Positions 17,177 through 27,679 are shown, numbered from the stretch's first letter. The stretch: DNA of 64,000 nt from Filimonas lacunae (GCF_002355595.1 NZ_AP017422.1:992001-1056000); one strand, 5' to 3'. Notes: generated by a model from the sequence alone, not told the origin. Numbers and translations: made by a program.

Positions 17177-20100
17177 TTAGAAGTTCAATTGAGCGCCCAG
17201 GCTGTAAACAGATTGAACAGGATAACCTAACCCTTTGCCACCCATTTCCACATCCCATAATTTAAAGCTGCTGATCACAAACAGGTTGGTGGCCGACATA
17301 TACACACGCACTCCTTTCATTTTCACTGCTTTCATCTCTGGAATGGTGTAGCCAATGTCCACACTTTTCAGTCGTAGAAAATCGCCGCTCCGCATCCACC
17401 AGGTAGAGCTTTTGTTGTTGGCGTCTATCTGGTAAGTACCGCTAAGGCGTGGATAAAAAGCATAGGGGTTTTGATTGGTTTCTGACCAATGATCATCTGC
17501 AATCACTTTTAGCAGGTTGTTCTGATAGCGTCCATTGAGATAAAAGGGTTGAATATTGGCTGGGTTGATAAAGAAAGTAGAACGGGCGGATCCCTGGAAA
17601 TAAAAGCTGATGTCAAAGCGTTTATAACCTGTAGATGCGCCAAAACCATAAATGATCTCGGGATCTTGCGGATAGCCGATCGGCACCATATCGTCATCGT
17701 TAACAACACCATCGCCATTCACATCCTTGTATTTAATATCACCCCCTAAAAGGTTGGAATAACCATACTGAATGGGGGAGTTTTGCACTTCTTTGGTATC
17801 TATAAACAAGCGTTCAGCCACCAGTCCCCAGCCCTGGCTGATAGAACGGTTTACTTTACTCAGGTAAGCAATGTTTTTGGGGTATTGAATTTCATCGGCC
17901 ACTTTTACTTTGCTGGTAGCATACGTGAAGGTGCCGCGCACACTTACCCACCAGTTGCGGTTAATAGAGTGCTGGTAGTTAGCTGCTAAATCAATGCCTT
18001 GTGTTTCGGCTTTGCCGTAATTGGCATACGGAGTGGCAGAGAATCCGGCTGCGCTTTCGGCTGATGATTTCGGCTGCAAAATGTTCGAACGCCATTGTTT
18101 ATATACGTCTACAGTAAGGGTAAGGTCTACAAACATTTTCAGGTCCATGCCCAGGTTAAGCGAGCGGGACTTTTCCCAGGTAATATCGTTGTTGGCATAA
18201 CGGGATATGGAAATGCCTTGCCGGAAATAAGGGGTAGCCCCATCATTGCGTCCAAAAGAGGCGCCAAAATTATTATCGTTAAGGTTTACCTTAGAAAGGT
18301 AAAAGAACCGGTCGTCAATATCACCAATCTGGTCATTACCCACCAACCCGTAAGTGGCCCGTAATTTTAAATCGTTGACCACGCTTTTTAAAGGTTCAAA
18401 AAAGCGCTCGTTAGAAATGCGATAGCCTATGCCTGCAGAAGGGAAGAAGCCGAAACGGTTGTTTCTGGCAAAGCGTTCCGAGCCATTGTAACCAAAGTTG
18501 AATTCTGCCAGGTAACGGTTATCATAACCATAGGTAAAACGGCCCGAAAAGGTTTGGTTACGCTGGGGAAGGGATGCGGTAACACTGCCAGAGTTGCCGG
18601 TTTCGTAATTGGAGATAACGCCAATTAATGACCCGCCTACAGTATGCCTGTTAAAAGTATGGTTATAGTTAACAGAACCTTCCAGCCAGAAACGGGAGTC
18701 TACAATTTTATTACCCTCCTTGTAATTCAGGTATTCTGTTCCTACGGTATCAATAGAAGTGGTACCGCCATCATTCAATGCTACCAGGTTGTAATCTTTG
18801 GTATTAGGATCTATGAGGGCAGAGTAATAAAAAGGATAATAATTTCTGTTTACGGCATAGTAAGAATATCTTCTCAGGTAGCCCATGGTGCGAAAGCTAA
18901 GTCCTGGTGTAATAAAGTTCAGGTTCTGTTTCAGCTCCAGCTGGGGTTGTATATTGGAGGTTTTATAAACAGTATATCCTTTTACCATTTCGGCGTAGGG
19001 GTTCAGGTACAGCAGGGGGGCCACCGCTGCGCCATTGGTTACCTGTGCCGATCCAAACAGCGGATGTTCTATATAGGGCAGTTTGGATTGTGGGTACACA
19101 GCAGGGAACATTACGGGGTTCGACCATATGGCATTGTTAAATGTTGTTGCACCGCCGTTAATAGGGCCACTGTAATCATCAAACTGACCATAGGTTCTTA
19201 ATATTAACTCTGTGGTATTGGTAAGGTTTAGGTTGATGTTGATGCGCAGGGAATAGTTCTTCAGTTTAATATTGCTGTTGAAATTATTGATAGGGTCTAC
19301 TTTCAACACGCCGTTATCCTGGTTGTAGGTGCCGGCTACATAATAGCGGGCACGGGTGCTGCCGCCGCTAACATTCATGTTATAGCTTTGGTTAATAGTA
19401 TGCTTTTTGATTAACTGTTCTATCCAGTTGTTGTTGGGGTACAGGATAGGGTCGTCGCCGGCCCTGGTATGCTCAATTTTATTCTGGCTATAAGGTTGAA
19501 TAGCTAAAGCCGAGCGGGTAAGCGCTGCTTCATTAGCCAGTTCCATATAGGTAACATTATCGGCAAACTTAAAGTTTTTGGTGTTGCTGGATAGCCGGTT
19601 TTCCAGGCGGAAAAAGAATTTAGCAGTGCCTTCCTTACCCGTTTTGGTATTGATCAGTACCACCCCATTGGCGCCACGGGCTCCGTATACCGAAGCGGCG
19701 GCAGCATCTTTTAAAACAGAAAAATCGGAAATGTCGTCTGGTTGTAAACGGGCCATATCAATACTGGACGATTCTACGCCGTCTATCAGTATCAAGGGGT
19801 CTTGCTTACCGGTGCCAAAGGTGGATAAGCCCCGGATGTAAAAGGAAGAGTTATCGCTGCCCCTGCCTGGTTCGCCGCTTCGCTGAAACGATATCATGCC
19901 GGGTATGCGCCCGGCCAGCGTGTTGGTAAGGTTGCCGGTAGGTCCTTTCAGGTCTTTTACATCTACCGTGGTAATAGCACTTACGGCACTGGCTTTTTTC
20001 TGGGTGCCACCAAAACCGGTGATCACTATATCGTTCAGGTTGTTACTCATGTGTTTCATCAACACATCAATAGTGCCGCGGCCGGCTATATTCATTTCCT

Positions 20101-20365
20101 GTGTTTCAAATCCTACTATCGAAAATAATAGAGTGCCGTTGGCAGGTACTTTAATCAGGAAGTTGCCTTTGGCGTCGGTTTGGGTAACCCGTTTCATGTT
20201 CGATTTTAATTGAACAGTAACGTTTTCCAGCAAGGCAGAATCGGACGACACTTTGCCCTGTACAGTAATTTCATTGTTCTGCGAAAAGGCAATGGTACAC
20301 AAAGGGGTAAGTAAGAGGAATAAAACGCATCGTTTTATTCCGCTCCATAATAATTTCTCAGTCAT
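17177..20365 (-). CDS. SusC/RagA-family TonB-linked outer-membrane transporter
   Basis: About 1,062 residues with a signal peptide (CVLFLLLTPLCTIAFS). A carboxypeptidase-regulatory-like domain (around residues 36-110) is followed by the plug (NTLAGRIPGMISFQRSGEPG, FYIRGLSTF, DPLILIDGVE, ISDFSVLKDAAAASVYGARGANGVVLI) and a 22-strand barrel. It imports glycan oligomers across the outer membrane using TonB energy and pairs with the adjacent SusD. There is no anti-sigma-binding N-terminal extension, which fits control by the neighbouring hybrid two-component regulator rather than by a sigma/anti-sigma pair. Confidence 0.96.
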   Translation of the reverse strand: MTEKLLWSGIKRCVLFLLLTPLCTIAFSQNNEITVQGKVSSDSALLENVTVQLKSNMKRVTQTDAKGNFLIKVPANGTLLFSIVGFETQEMNIAGRGTIDVLMKHMSNNLNDIVITGFGGTQKKASAVSAITTVDVKDLKGPTGNLTNTLAGRIPGMISFQRSGEPGRGSDNSSFYIRGLSTFGTGKQDPLILIDGVESSSIDMARLQPDDISDFSVLKDAAAASVYGARGANGVVLINTKTGKEGTAKFFFRLENRLSSNTKNFKFADNVTYMELANEAALTRSALAIQPYSQNKIEHTRAGDDPILYPNNNWIEQLIKKHTINQSYNMNVSGGSTRARYYVAGTYNQDNGVLKVDPINNFNSNIKLKNYSLRININLNLTNTTELILRTYGQFDDYSGPINGGATTFNNAIWSNPVMFPAVYPQSKLPYIEHPLFGSAQVTNGAAVAPLLYLNPYAEMVKGYTVYKTSNIQPQLELKQNLNFITPGLSFRTMGYLRRYSYYAVNRNYYPFYYSALIDPNTKDYNLVALNDGGTTSIDTVGTEYLNYKEGNKIVDSRFWLEGSVNYNHTFNRHTVGGSLIGVISNYETGNSGSVTASLPQRNQTFSGRFTYGYDNRYLAEFNFGYNGSERFARNNRFGFFPSAGIGYRISNERFFEPLKSVVNDLKLRATYGLVGNDQIGDIDDRFFYLSKVNLNDNNFGASFGRNDGATPYFRQGISISRYANNDITWEKSRSLNLGMDLKMFVDLTLTVDVYKQWRSNILQPKSSAESAAGFSATPYANYGKAETQGIDLAANYQHSINRNWWVSVRGTFTYATSKVKVADEIQYPKNIAYLSKVNRSISQGWGLVAERLFIDTKEVQNSPIQYGYSNLLGGDIKYKDVNGDGVVNDDDMVPIGYPQDPEIIYGFGASTGYKRFDISFYFQGSARSTFFINPANIQPFYLNGRYQNNLLKVIADDHWSETNQNPYAFYPRLSGTYQIDANNKSSTWWMRSGDFLRLKSVDIGYTIPEMKAVKMKGVRVYMSATNLFVISSFKLWDVEMGGKGLGYPVQSVYSLGAQLNF

Positions 20366-20722
20366 GAGCAATCGTTAAATGATTCAGTTAATAGGGATAA
20401 TGGCTGCAAATATTACAGGCAGCTGTATGTGTATGGTTGACACATAATTGTCAGGTGATGTAATGGATGATGGCTATTTCATTTTTACAATGTTTAAACA
20501 GATGTTTACGGGCGCGTTTGTTTTGGTATAAAGCAACGAATTGGTGACGTTGCCGCAGTTTCTGGATACTCATAATGGCGTAAGCTAATTACCTGCTAAA
20601 CTAGAGCAGACCGCCTGAAACGGAGGAAAATCATCGTTCAAATAGGGGGGAGAAATCAGTCAATTACAGGTTTGTAGCCTGTTTACAGGCAGTAATTGCT
20701 CATTTTCTCCCCCTATGGAGTA
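20366..20722. other. Intergenic region upstream of susC, 357 bp
   Basis: The gap between the hybrid-regulator gene and susC on the same strand. It must contain the susC promoter and the binding site of the hybrid regulator, but I cannot point to a specific motif with confidence. No open frame or RNA gene is evident. Confidence 0.5.
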
Positions 20723-23700
20723 TCACTCTTCCGGGTTTTGCTTTCGATGTTGAACGTTTGAGGTAGGGGTAAAGGCAGGCTTATACTTTTTAATATACTC
20801 CGAAGGCGGCATGCCAAAAAGGGCGCTGAACTGCTTGCGGAAGTACTTTACATCTTTCATCCCCACCAGGGCGGCAATTTCGTACACGGTAAGGTGGGAG
20901 GTGATCATTTGTTCGGCCGCCTTACGCAAACGGATAAACCGGATAAAGCCTGCGATGGATTGGCCGGAAATAGATTTCACTTTCCGGTACAATACCGAAT
21001 GGCTCATACCCATTTCCTGGGATAACTTTTTGATAGAAAAATCATCATCGTCCAGGTGTTGCTCAATAATGGCGATGCAATTGTCGAGGAAAGTTTTGTA
21101 TTCCGGCGAAATTTTGTAGTCGCTTTTTTTCAGGGTTACCTCATCCAGGAAATACTGTTGCAGTTTGTTCCGGTTTTTGAGCAGGGTATGTACTTTGGCT
21201 ACCAGCAGCTCTTTATCAAAAGGTTTGGCTATATAATCGTCGGCGCCGCTTTCTGTTCCTTTTAATATAATATCGTTGTCCGATACGGCGGTTAACAGTA
21301 TTACCGGTATATGGCCCAGGGCGGGATCATTTTTAATGGTGTGGCATAGCTCAATGCCATTTCCGTTTTCCATCATAATATCACTGATGATGATGTCCGG
21401 TAAATATTTTTGCGCCAATGCTATGCCTTCATTACCACCTGCTGCCTGGTACACTGTAAAGTCGCTGGTGAAAATGCTGCTGATGTATTCCCGTATTTCG
21501 GTGTTGTCTTCTACTATTACAATAACTTTTTGATCACTTACCAGTTCTTCCAGCCCTGTTTTGCCTGTTTCTACAGCGGCCACAGTGGATGGTATGGTGG
21601 TGTCAGGTAGTTGAGACATGGGTTCGGCATCGTCATATATCTTCAATCCATTAAAATGCTGCTTTCCTTTTTTAAACAGCAGGCAAAAAGTGGTGCCAGT
21701 GCCCGGCTTGCTTTCATAAGTGATTTCGCCACCGTGTTTTTCTACAAAATGTTTTACCAGGTAAAGTCCTATTCCAAAGCCCGATTTGGTGTAGGTACTG
21801 TTTTCCTGAACACGATAAAAGCGGTCGAATAATTTGTTGCCAATGTCAGGAGGTATGCCCATGCCATTATCGGCAAGTTTTACTTCAATGTGGTTTTCTT
21901 TTGCCCGTATGCTCATGGTTATTTCACCGCCTTCGGGTGTAAACTTTAACGCATTGGACAACAGGTTGTATAATATAACTTCCATCTTTTGCCTGTCGGC
22001 ATATAATTCCAGGTTTTCATCGCTGCAACTAAACTGGTAATGTAATTGCTTTAACTGGGCGGCCTTGCCAAAGCTGGCATATACTTCGCGGCACAGCCTG
22101 CTAAAGTTTAGTTGCACCAGGCGCAACTGATCCGAATGGGCTTCGGCTTTTCTAAAAAGCAATAGCTGATCTACCAACGATAGCAGCCGGCGTGCATTGT
22201 GATATACTACATGTAAGTCTTCTTTGTTCTGTGTGTTATTGTGTAAATAATCTTTGAGTGGATTGATGATAAGCGTTAACGGCGTGCGAAACTCGTGCGA
22301 TACATCTGTAAAAAAAGTCAGCTTCTTTTCATTCAGCTCTTTCTCTTTCTGAATTTCCAGTTGTGCCAGTTCTTTTTCTTTTTCGCTGCGTAAACTGGCC
22401 AGCTTTACGGCATACTCCAGGTTGGCCTTACGCACCCGGTAACGGTTATAACGATACAGTAGAAACAGAGCCAGGCCTGCATACACGAAATAAGCCCACC
22501 AGCTGCGGTACCAGGGCGGCAGCACTTCCAGTTGCAGCTGTATTTCCTGTGGGTTCCATACGCCTGCGGCATTGGTGGCTTTAATGTGCAGGGTGTAACT
22601 GCCTGCATTTACATTGGTGTAGTAAGCGTTGCGTATGTTATTGGTGTAGTTCCAGCTTTTATCCCATCCTTCCAGGTAATAGGCATAGTTAATTTTGCCG
22701 GGGGCAGTATACTCCAGGGCAGCAAAGTGGAACGAGAACACGGCTTTGTGATAAGGCACTACCAGCTTGCGTATAAAAGTGCCTGCTGTATGGGCTACGT
22801 AAGAACTGTTTTCGGTAATGGGCTGGTTGTTTACGAATATGCCGGTAAGTAATACCGGTGGCATATTCGTTTTAATTACAAAGCTGTCAGGCTTGAACAG
22901 GGTAAAGCCTCCTATGCCCCCAAACACCATTTCATCAGTAGGCAGGTGTAATGCAGCGTTGTATTCAAACTGGTTGCTTTGCAAGCCATCTTCCTGGAAA
23001 AAGTTACTGAATTTTTTATGTACCGGGTCAAACCGGGCAAGGCCGTTAAAGGTGCTTAACCACAGGTTGCCCTGGTCGTCGCCCAATATATTCAATACAG
23101 AGTTATTGCATAAGCCATTGCTTTCGTTATAGCTTTCCACTACCTGTTCTTTTTCCCGGTCAAACAACAACAGGCCCATCCCTTCTGTACCCAGCCAAAG
23201 CCTGCCTTGTGCATCTTCAAACAAAGCCCTGACGGGTTTGGAAATATCATAATGCTGAAAGTTTTTATGTTGCTTATCTAATTTGCGTAACCCGTAAGTG
23301 CCACCCCATAGGGTGCCGTTACGGTCTTCCAGCAGGCAAAACAGGTCGGCAAAGTCCGGACTGAACATCTCAAAACGGTTCGCCTGCCGGTTCCATGCGT
23401 ACAACCTACCCTGGTTGTATGTACTGGCCCATAATTGATGTTCCCGGTCTTCATATATCTTCCATACATAGTTATTTTCTTCGCCGGTTTGGCTATTAAT
23501 GCACCGGTAATGTTCAAACGTTTGAGTGTTTTTGTTAAACCGGTTAATGCCACCCCCAAACGTGGCTATCCAGATATTGCCTGTGTGGTCTTCCGTAATG
23601 CTGGGTACTGAGTTGTTGCTGAGCGAAGCCGGGTTGCCGGGTTGGTGCCGGTAATTGGTAAACTGGTTGGTTTGCCGGTTCCATACACTAATGCCGCCGC

Positions 23701-24832
23701 CATCGCTGCCAATCCATAGATGGTTATTCTTGTCGTTGTAAAAAGAAGAAATAAAATTACTGGCAAGGCTATTGGCGTGCAGCGGATCGTGCGCTACGGT
23801 TTGAAATATCTTCTTTTGCGGGTCAATGATATTGATACCGCCTTTATGCGTGCCAATCCATTTGCGGTTTTCATTATCCTGGTAAATATCATATACGGTT
23901 TCGCTGGATAAATCGTGCCTGCCATCTCCGGGTAAAAGATACTCGAACACACCGGTAGCTACGTTTAGTATATCAATGCCACCACCTTCTGTGCCTATCC
24001 ATAGGTGGTGCTCCTGGTCCAATGCCAGGCTGTACACAGAAGGGGCGGTAAGCTTGCCGGCTTGTTGTGTGGCAACAGTAACCAGCGTGTGGGTGCTGGT
24101 TTGGTATTGGAATAATCCGTTATGTGTGCCTATCCATAAGCGGCCGGTGTTATCCATTTCCATACAGCGCACGGCCAGGGGCTGGCTATGCACCATGGTT
24201 TGTGTTTGCGTAACAGGGTTAAACACAAACAGGCCGGCATCTTTTACGTAGTACCATACCTGTTGCTGGTTATCAATGGTCATGGCCTGTACTTCCGTTC
24301 TGCAAACGCCCTGGGCGTCTTTGGTGCAGGGCAGTTGTATGGCGGCATCGGCGTTTTCCTTTTTTATCATTAACCCGCCACCGGTAGTGCCTATGTATAC
24401 TGTGCCCCGGGCATCTGCCTGAATGGCGGCTACGTTAAAAGGAATACGCTCGGAAGGCCGGTTGCTGAAAGGGATGTACAAGGCGGGGGTAAACTGCGAT
24501 TGTAAAGGATTGTATATACAAAGGCCCTGGCCAGTGCCAACAAACAGGTTGCCGCGGTGGTCTTCGCCAATGGCGTTGATGTAATTATGTGGCAGGGAAG
24601 TGGAATCGTCTATTTTATTACGGAAAATAGAAAAATGGTAACCATCGTAGCGGTTAAGCCCGTTGTAGGTGCCCAGCCATATAAAACCATGGTGATCCTG
24701 GTAAATACAACGTACCGAGTTGTTAGAAAGCCCCTGTTCTATGGTCAGATGACGGGTAATAACAGGAGCGCCTAGTACACGTATAACAAGGCACTGTAGC
24801 AAAAGCACACATAAGCAGGTCGTTTTTGGCAT
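20723..24832 (-). CDS. Hybrid two-component system sensor/regulator (HTCS)
   Basis: About 1,369 residues from the ATG at 24832 (signal-like LCVLLLQCLVIRVLG); an ATG at 24853 is an alternative. Domains in order: two seven-bladed propellers in the periplasm with repeats such as LWIGTEGGGI and a Y_Y_Y module; a membrane helix near residue 785; histidine kinase with FFTDVSHEFRTPL (His near 850) and HATPase; receiver with IIISDIMM (Asp near 1155); and a C-terminal AraC-type HTH. It senses a glycan breakdown product and activates the downstream susC/susD operon. All phospho-relay residues are present. Confidence 0.95.
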   Translation of the reverse strand: MPKTTCLCVLLLQCLVIRVLGAPVITRHLTIEQGLSNNSVRCIYQDHHGFIWLGTYNGLNRYDGYHFSIFRNKIDDSTSLPHNYINAIGEDHRGNLFVGTGQGLCIYNPLQSQFTPALYIPFSNRPSERIPFNVAAIQADARGTVYIGTTGGGLMIKKENADAAIQLPCTKDAQGVCRTEVQAMTIDNQQQVWYYVKDAGLFVFNPVTQTQTMVHSQPLAVRCMEMDNTGRLWIGTHNGLFQYQTSTHTLVTVATQQAGKLTAPSVYSLALDQEHHLWIGTEGGGIDILNVATGVFEYLLPGDGRHDLSSETVYDIYQDNENRKWIGTHKGGINIIDPQKKIFQTVAHDPLHANSLASNFISSFYNDKNNHLWIGSDGGGISVWNRQTNQFTNYRHQPGNPASLSNNSVPSITEDHTGNIWIATFGGGINRFNKNTQTFEHYRCINSQTGEENNYVWKIYEDREHQLWASTYNQGRLYAWNRQANRFEMFSPDFADLFCLLEDRNGTLWGGTYGLRKLDKQHKNFQHYDISKPVRALFEDAQGRLWLGTEGMGLLLFDREKEQVVESYNESNGLCNNSVLNILGDDQGNLWLSTFNGLARFDPVHKKFSNFFQEDGLQSNQFEYNAALHLPTDEMVFGGIGGFTLFKPDSFVIKTNMPPVLLTGIFVNNQPITENSSYVAHTAGTFIRKLVVPYHKAVFSFHFAALEYTAPGKINYAYYLEGWDKSWNYTNNIRNAYYTNVNAGSYTLHIKATNAAGVWNPQEIQLQLEVLPPWYRSWWAYFVYAGLALFLLYRYNRYRVRKANLEYAVKLASLRSEKEKELAQLEIQKEKELNEKKLTFFTDVSHEFRTPLTLIINPLKDYLHNNTQNKEDLHVVYHNARRLLSLVDQLLLFRKAEAHSDQLRLVQLNFSRLCREVYASFGKAAQLKQLHYQFSCSDENLELYADRQKMEVILYNLLSNALKFTPEGGEITMSIRAKENHIEVKLADNGMGIPPDIGNKLFDRFYRVQENSTYTKSGFGIGLYLVKHFVEKHGGEITYESKPGTGTTFCLLFKKGKQHFNGLKIYDDAEPMSQLPDTTIPSTVAAVETGKTGLEELVSDQKVIVIVEDNTEIREYISSIFTSDFTVYQAAGGNEGIALAQKYLPDIIISDIMMENGNGIELCHTIKNDPALGHIPVILLTAVSDNDIILKGTESGADDYIAKPFDKELLVAKVHTLLKNRNKLQQYFLDEVTLKKSDYKISPEYKTFLDNCIAIIEQHLDDDDFSIKKLSQEMGMSHSVLYRKVKSISGQSIAGFIRFIRLRKAAEQMITSHLTVYEIAALVGMKDVKYFRKQFSALFGMPPSEYIKKYKPAFTPTSNVQHRKQNPEE

Positions 24833-24983
24833 GGCAATAACAGGGAGATTCAAACTTAAGATAGTGATTTTTGCTGATGCGCCTGGGGAAAATATTCACG
24901 TAAGCTTTACCGGATGGGCTTATTCTGTATATTGGCGGGCTGTAAAAAGAGTATGTAGTCTTTTTGTATTATTATTCAACGTT

Positions 24984-25868
24984 ATGCCCCGATTATTACT
25001 ATTGTTTGTACCGCTGGCTTTTCTTTTTGGCTTTTTTATAGCCATTATGGCTGAGCAGCGGAAGGGAATAGCCCGTCTACTGGTAGCGGTTACCATTATT
25101 TTCCTGTTTCTGGCTATGACGCTGGCATTGATGCCTGAAATTAAAACGTTTGTATGGCTGAGTAATTTTGTGTTGATAGTATCCTGGCTTGCCTGCTTTG
25201 CTACTATTATCAAATATTACCGTGCTAACAGTTCAGAGCCGCTTAAAGCGTGGCTGGTGGTGATTGCATTAATAGCAGTAGTGAGCACTTTTACGCTGGC
25301 CAATGACAATGTGCAAAAAAACATCAAGTGGATGTTCTGTTCTTATGTGGAGTGTAATGATGAAGTAGCCAGGTTAGTGGATGTGAATATTGAACTGGTG
25401 AATGCGAATAAAGATTCCACCAGTGTGTTGCAAAAGGGGGAAAAGTACAACCTGGTAATGTCTGATTCTTTTTATTATGAAACCGGCAGACTAATGAAAG
25501 TAATGCCCACCAGCAGGGCATTGGAAAAAGATTCGGTAGCGCGCATCACACTGGCGGTATGGAGAAATAATAAAAAGATAAGATCGCTGAATGAATATAT
25601 TACCCGGGCCGACCGGGAACTGGATGAATACAAACAGTTTGAAAGTTTGAACGATATCCGGTACGATTCACTGGGCGATTGGAAACGGGTGTATAACAAG
25701 GCTATTGACGATGAATTTCAGGGGGATGAATTGGGTAGGGATGGTTTGAAGTTTGAGCTGACATTGCCACAGGATAGCCCCCTTTCGGGAGCATACGATA
25801 TGCGGTTGGATATTGTTTTTAGTAGTAAAAAAAGGCTATCCAGCGTAAGGCAAATACATATAAAATAA
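24984..25868 (+). CDS. Hypothetical inner-membrane protein
   Basis: 294 residues from the ATG at 24984; an open frame extends 5' but would overlap the divergent regulator gene. Three N-terminal membrane helices (LLLLFVPLAFLFGFFIAIM, LLVAVTIIFLFLAMTLALM, FVLIVSWLACFATII) and a fourth near residue 82 precede a soluble, charged C-terminal domain of about 190 residues (VARLVDVNIELVNANKDST ... SSVRQIHIK). I do not recognise the family. It is divergent from the PUL regulator, with no operon partner. Confidence 0.7.
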   Translation: MPRLLLLFVPLAFLFGFFIAIMAEQRKGIARLLVAVTIIFLFLAMTLALMPEIKTFVWLSNFVLIVSWLACFATIIKYYRANSSEPLKAWLVVIALIAVVSTFTLANDNVQKNIKWMFCSYVECNDEVARLVDVNIELVNANKDSTSVLQKGEKYNLVMSDSFYYETGRLMKVMPTSRALEKDSVARITLAVWRNNKKIRSLNEYITRADRELDEYKQFESLNDIRYDSLGDWKRVYNKAIDDEFQGDELGRDGLKFELTLPQDSPLSGAYDMRLDIVFSSKKRLSSVRQIHIK

Positions 25869-26115
25869 GTGTTTACACCCGGCTAACCCTTTTGCAGCTT
25901 CCTGCTTGAACGGGTGAATGATAACGGGAAACGATCTTGACGAGTGGTAATAATTAACAGGTAAGCGGTGTCACCGCTTTTGAGAATTAATAATAAATAA
26001 AATTTAATAAGTAATCTGTTACAGGGGTGATGGTAAAATCGCTCCTGCGCTTTATACTGCGCCTATGCCAACCGATTGCGCCTAGCACACCTGGTTATTC
26101 TAAAAACGAGTTCAT

Positions 26116-26925
26116 ATGAATGCTGTACCAATCTATTATTCTGTTCCGGTTTCCAAATCACCATGTATGACTACACCTTCTAAACATTATTCTCTGTTGG
26201 TTGTGAATGCCGTTTTGGATTTAAAAAAGTATATAGATGAAAATCCTCTTAAGCGGGAAGCTGTTCCGGAACTGCTTTTAAAAACTTTTGTGGGGCAGAA
26301 TATGGTGCGTAATGCCTTTAAAGATATTGTAGGCTGCACGATTGTGCATTACCAGTTGCAAAAACGGTTTGAAATGGCCGCGGCAGTGCTGGGAGAGGGC
26401 AGGCAATCTATTAAGCAAGTGGCTATTCTGTGTGGATATCGTAATAAAATACCGGCTTTCAGCACCGATTTTAAAAAGGTACATAAAATGTCGCCCAGGG
26501 AATGGTTGCGGATAGAATCGTTAAAAAAACGAAACAACGGGGTAGATTCCCTGGTTACTTATAATCCATTGATCATTTATTCACCGGCAGCCAGTCCTAT
26601 GCCTAATACCTTATACGACTTTGCGAAATGGTCAAAAAGAGGAACGGTGTTTTCTGCGCCGGAAGATGGCTCGGAAGAGAAGCTGAGGGTGAATTTTAAT
26701 ACCGCTGCTAAAATTGGGGACGAAGCCAAAAAGAAAAGCTTTAGCCCGGTTGTTCAAACTGGTTATGATAAGCGGGCAGAAGGCGATCGCAACAATGCCT
26801 TTACCAGCAAGTTTGTATTCTTTAAAACTCCGGAAGGAACGTATGGGGTATTGTTGTTTAATGTAGCTAAAAAAGAAAGCTATGGCAAGATGTATGTAAA
26901 CGTATCATGGAGTGCGCAACAGTAA
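26116..26925 (+). CDS. AraC-type HTH protein with an unknown C-terminal domain
   Basis: A 269-residue protein with reversed domain order for an AraC-like protein. Residues ~30-135 hold an AraC-type HTH (VPELLLKTFVGQNMVRNAFKDIVG, then SIKQVAILCGYRNKIPAFSTDFKKVHKMSPREW). The remaining ~130 residues form an unrecognised domain (TLYDFAKWSKRGTVFSAPEDGSEEKLRVNF ... SYGKMYVNVSWS). It is probably a DNA-binding regulator, with the C-terminal part perhaps sensing a signal. The gene stands alone and ends in a hairpin terminator. Confidence 0.75.
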   Translation: MNAVPIYYSVPVSKSPCMTTPSKHYSLLVVNAVLDLKKYIDENPLKREAVPELLLKTFVGQNMVRNAFKDIVGCTIVHYQLQKRFEMAAAVLGEGRQSIKQVAILCGYRNKIPAFSTDFKKVHKMSPREWLRIESLKKRNNGVDSLVTYNPLIIYSPAASPMPNTLYDFAKWSKRGTVFSAPEDGSEEKLRVNFNTAAKIGDEAKKKSFSPVVQTGYDKRAEGDRNNAFTSKFVFFKTPEGTYGVLLFNVAKKESYGKMYVNVSWSAQQ

Positions 26926-26951
26926 AGTGGCCAGGCTGATAGTGTAATAAT

Positions 26952-26984
26952 GAAAGAGGGGAGCCAACGTTGTTCCCCTCTTTC
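26952..26984. terminator. Stem-loop terminator
   Basis: GAAAGAGGGG (26952-26961) pairs perfectly with CCCCTCTTTC (26975-26984) across a 13-nt loop, between the convergent AraC-like and DUF6624-like genes. It can serve both. Confidence 0.75.
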
Positions 26985-26992
26985 TATAACAG

Positions 26993-27679
26993 CTATTTTT
27001 TTCCTTCCATTTTGTGAACGTCTTCTATGGTCAGTGGAATGTAAGTGATGCCCAGTCGCTTTGCATTCTCTTCAATACTTTGGCTAAAGCCCGCGGCTTT
27101 TCGTCGTTCGTTTACCAAAGCGGCATCCTGTACCGGCCAGATAATCAATTTAAACGTTTTTTTGCCGGTAGCAGGGTCTAGTGCCTGTAAACCTTTGCCC
27201 TGTGTGCCGTATACTTGCGGTTTGCCCTGGTACATGAGCGAGCGGTCCAGCATCATTGCGTATAAATGAAAGGGGACTTCCTTTTTTTCTGCTGCTGTTT
27301 TTATCACTGGTAAATACTTGTCAATGACAGTGGAGTGTTGTATTACCATCAATGCCGATTCATTGGCAGGGCTATCTACCAGTGTTTTACCCGGATAACC
27401 ATATTGTTGAATAATAGCTTCTATTCTTAGAAGGTTGCTGGAATCTGCCTGTTCCTGCAGGTGCCATATGTAGGTGAACAGCTCGTCTTTGGAAACCTTA
27501 TACAGGGCCGACAGGGAATCTTCCATTTGTGGTGTGTGATTGGATAGTATTTCCCGGTAGTGCTGGTCAAGCCTTAGTATGCTGTCCAGTTCTTTTTGTA
27601 AAGGAATGTTCAGCGATTGTTGTGCCTGGTTCGTAAAGGGAAGTAGTAGTAAAGCGGGAGCGAGAATAAGCAGTCTCAT
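26993..27679 (-). CDS. Secreted protein, DUF6624-like
   Basis: A 228-residue protein with a signal peptide (LLILAPALLLLPFTNQAQ). The helical body includes YGYPGKTLVDSPANESALMVIQHS, KEVPFHLYAMMLDRSLMYQGKPQVYGTQ and a C-terminal RRKAAGFSQSIEENAKRLG. This pattern is common in Bacteroidota secreted proteins of the DUF6624 type, whose function is unknown. It is convergent with the upstream AraC-like gene. Confidence 0.7.
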   Translation of the reverse strand: MRLLILAPALLLLPFTNQAQQSLNIPLQKELDSILRLDQHYREILSNHTPQMEDSLSALYKVSKDELFTYIWHLQEQADSSNLLRIEAIIQQYGYPGKTLVDSPANESALMVIQHSTVIDKYLPVIKTAAEKKEVPFHLYAMMLDRSLMYQGKPQVYGTQGKGLQALDPATGKKTFKLIIWPVQDAALVNERRKAAGFSQSIEENAKRLGITYIPLTIEDVHKMEGKK

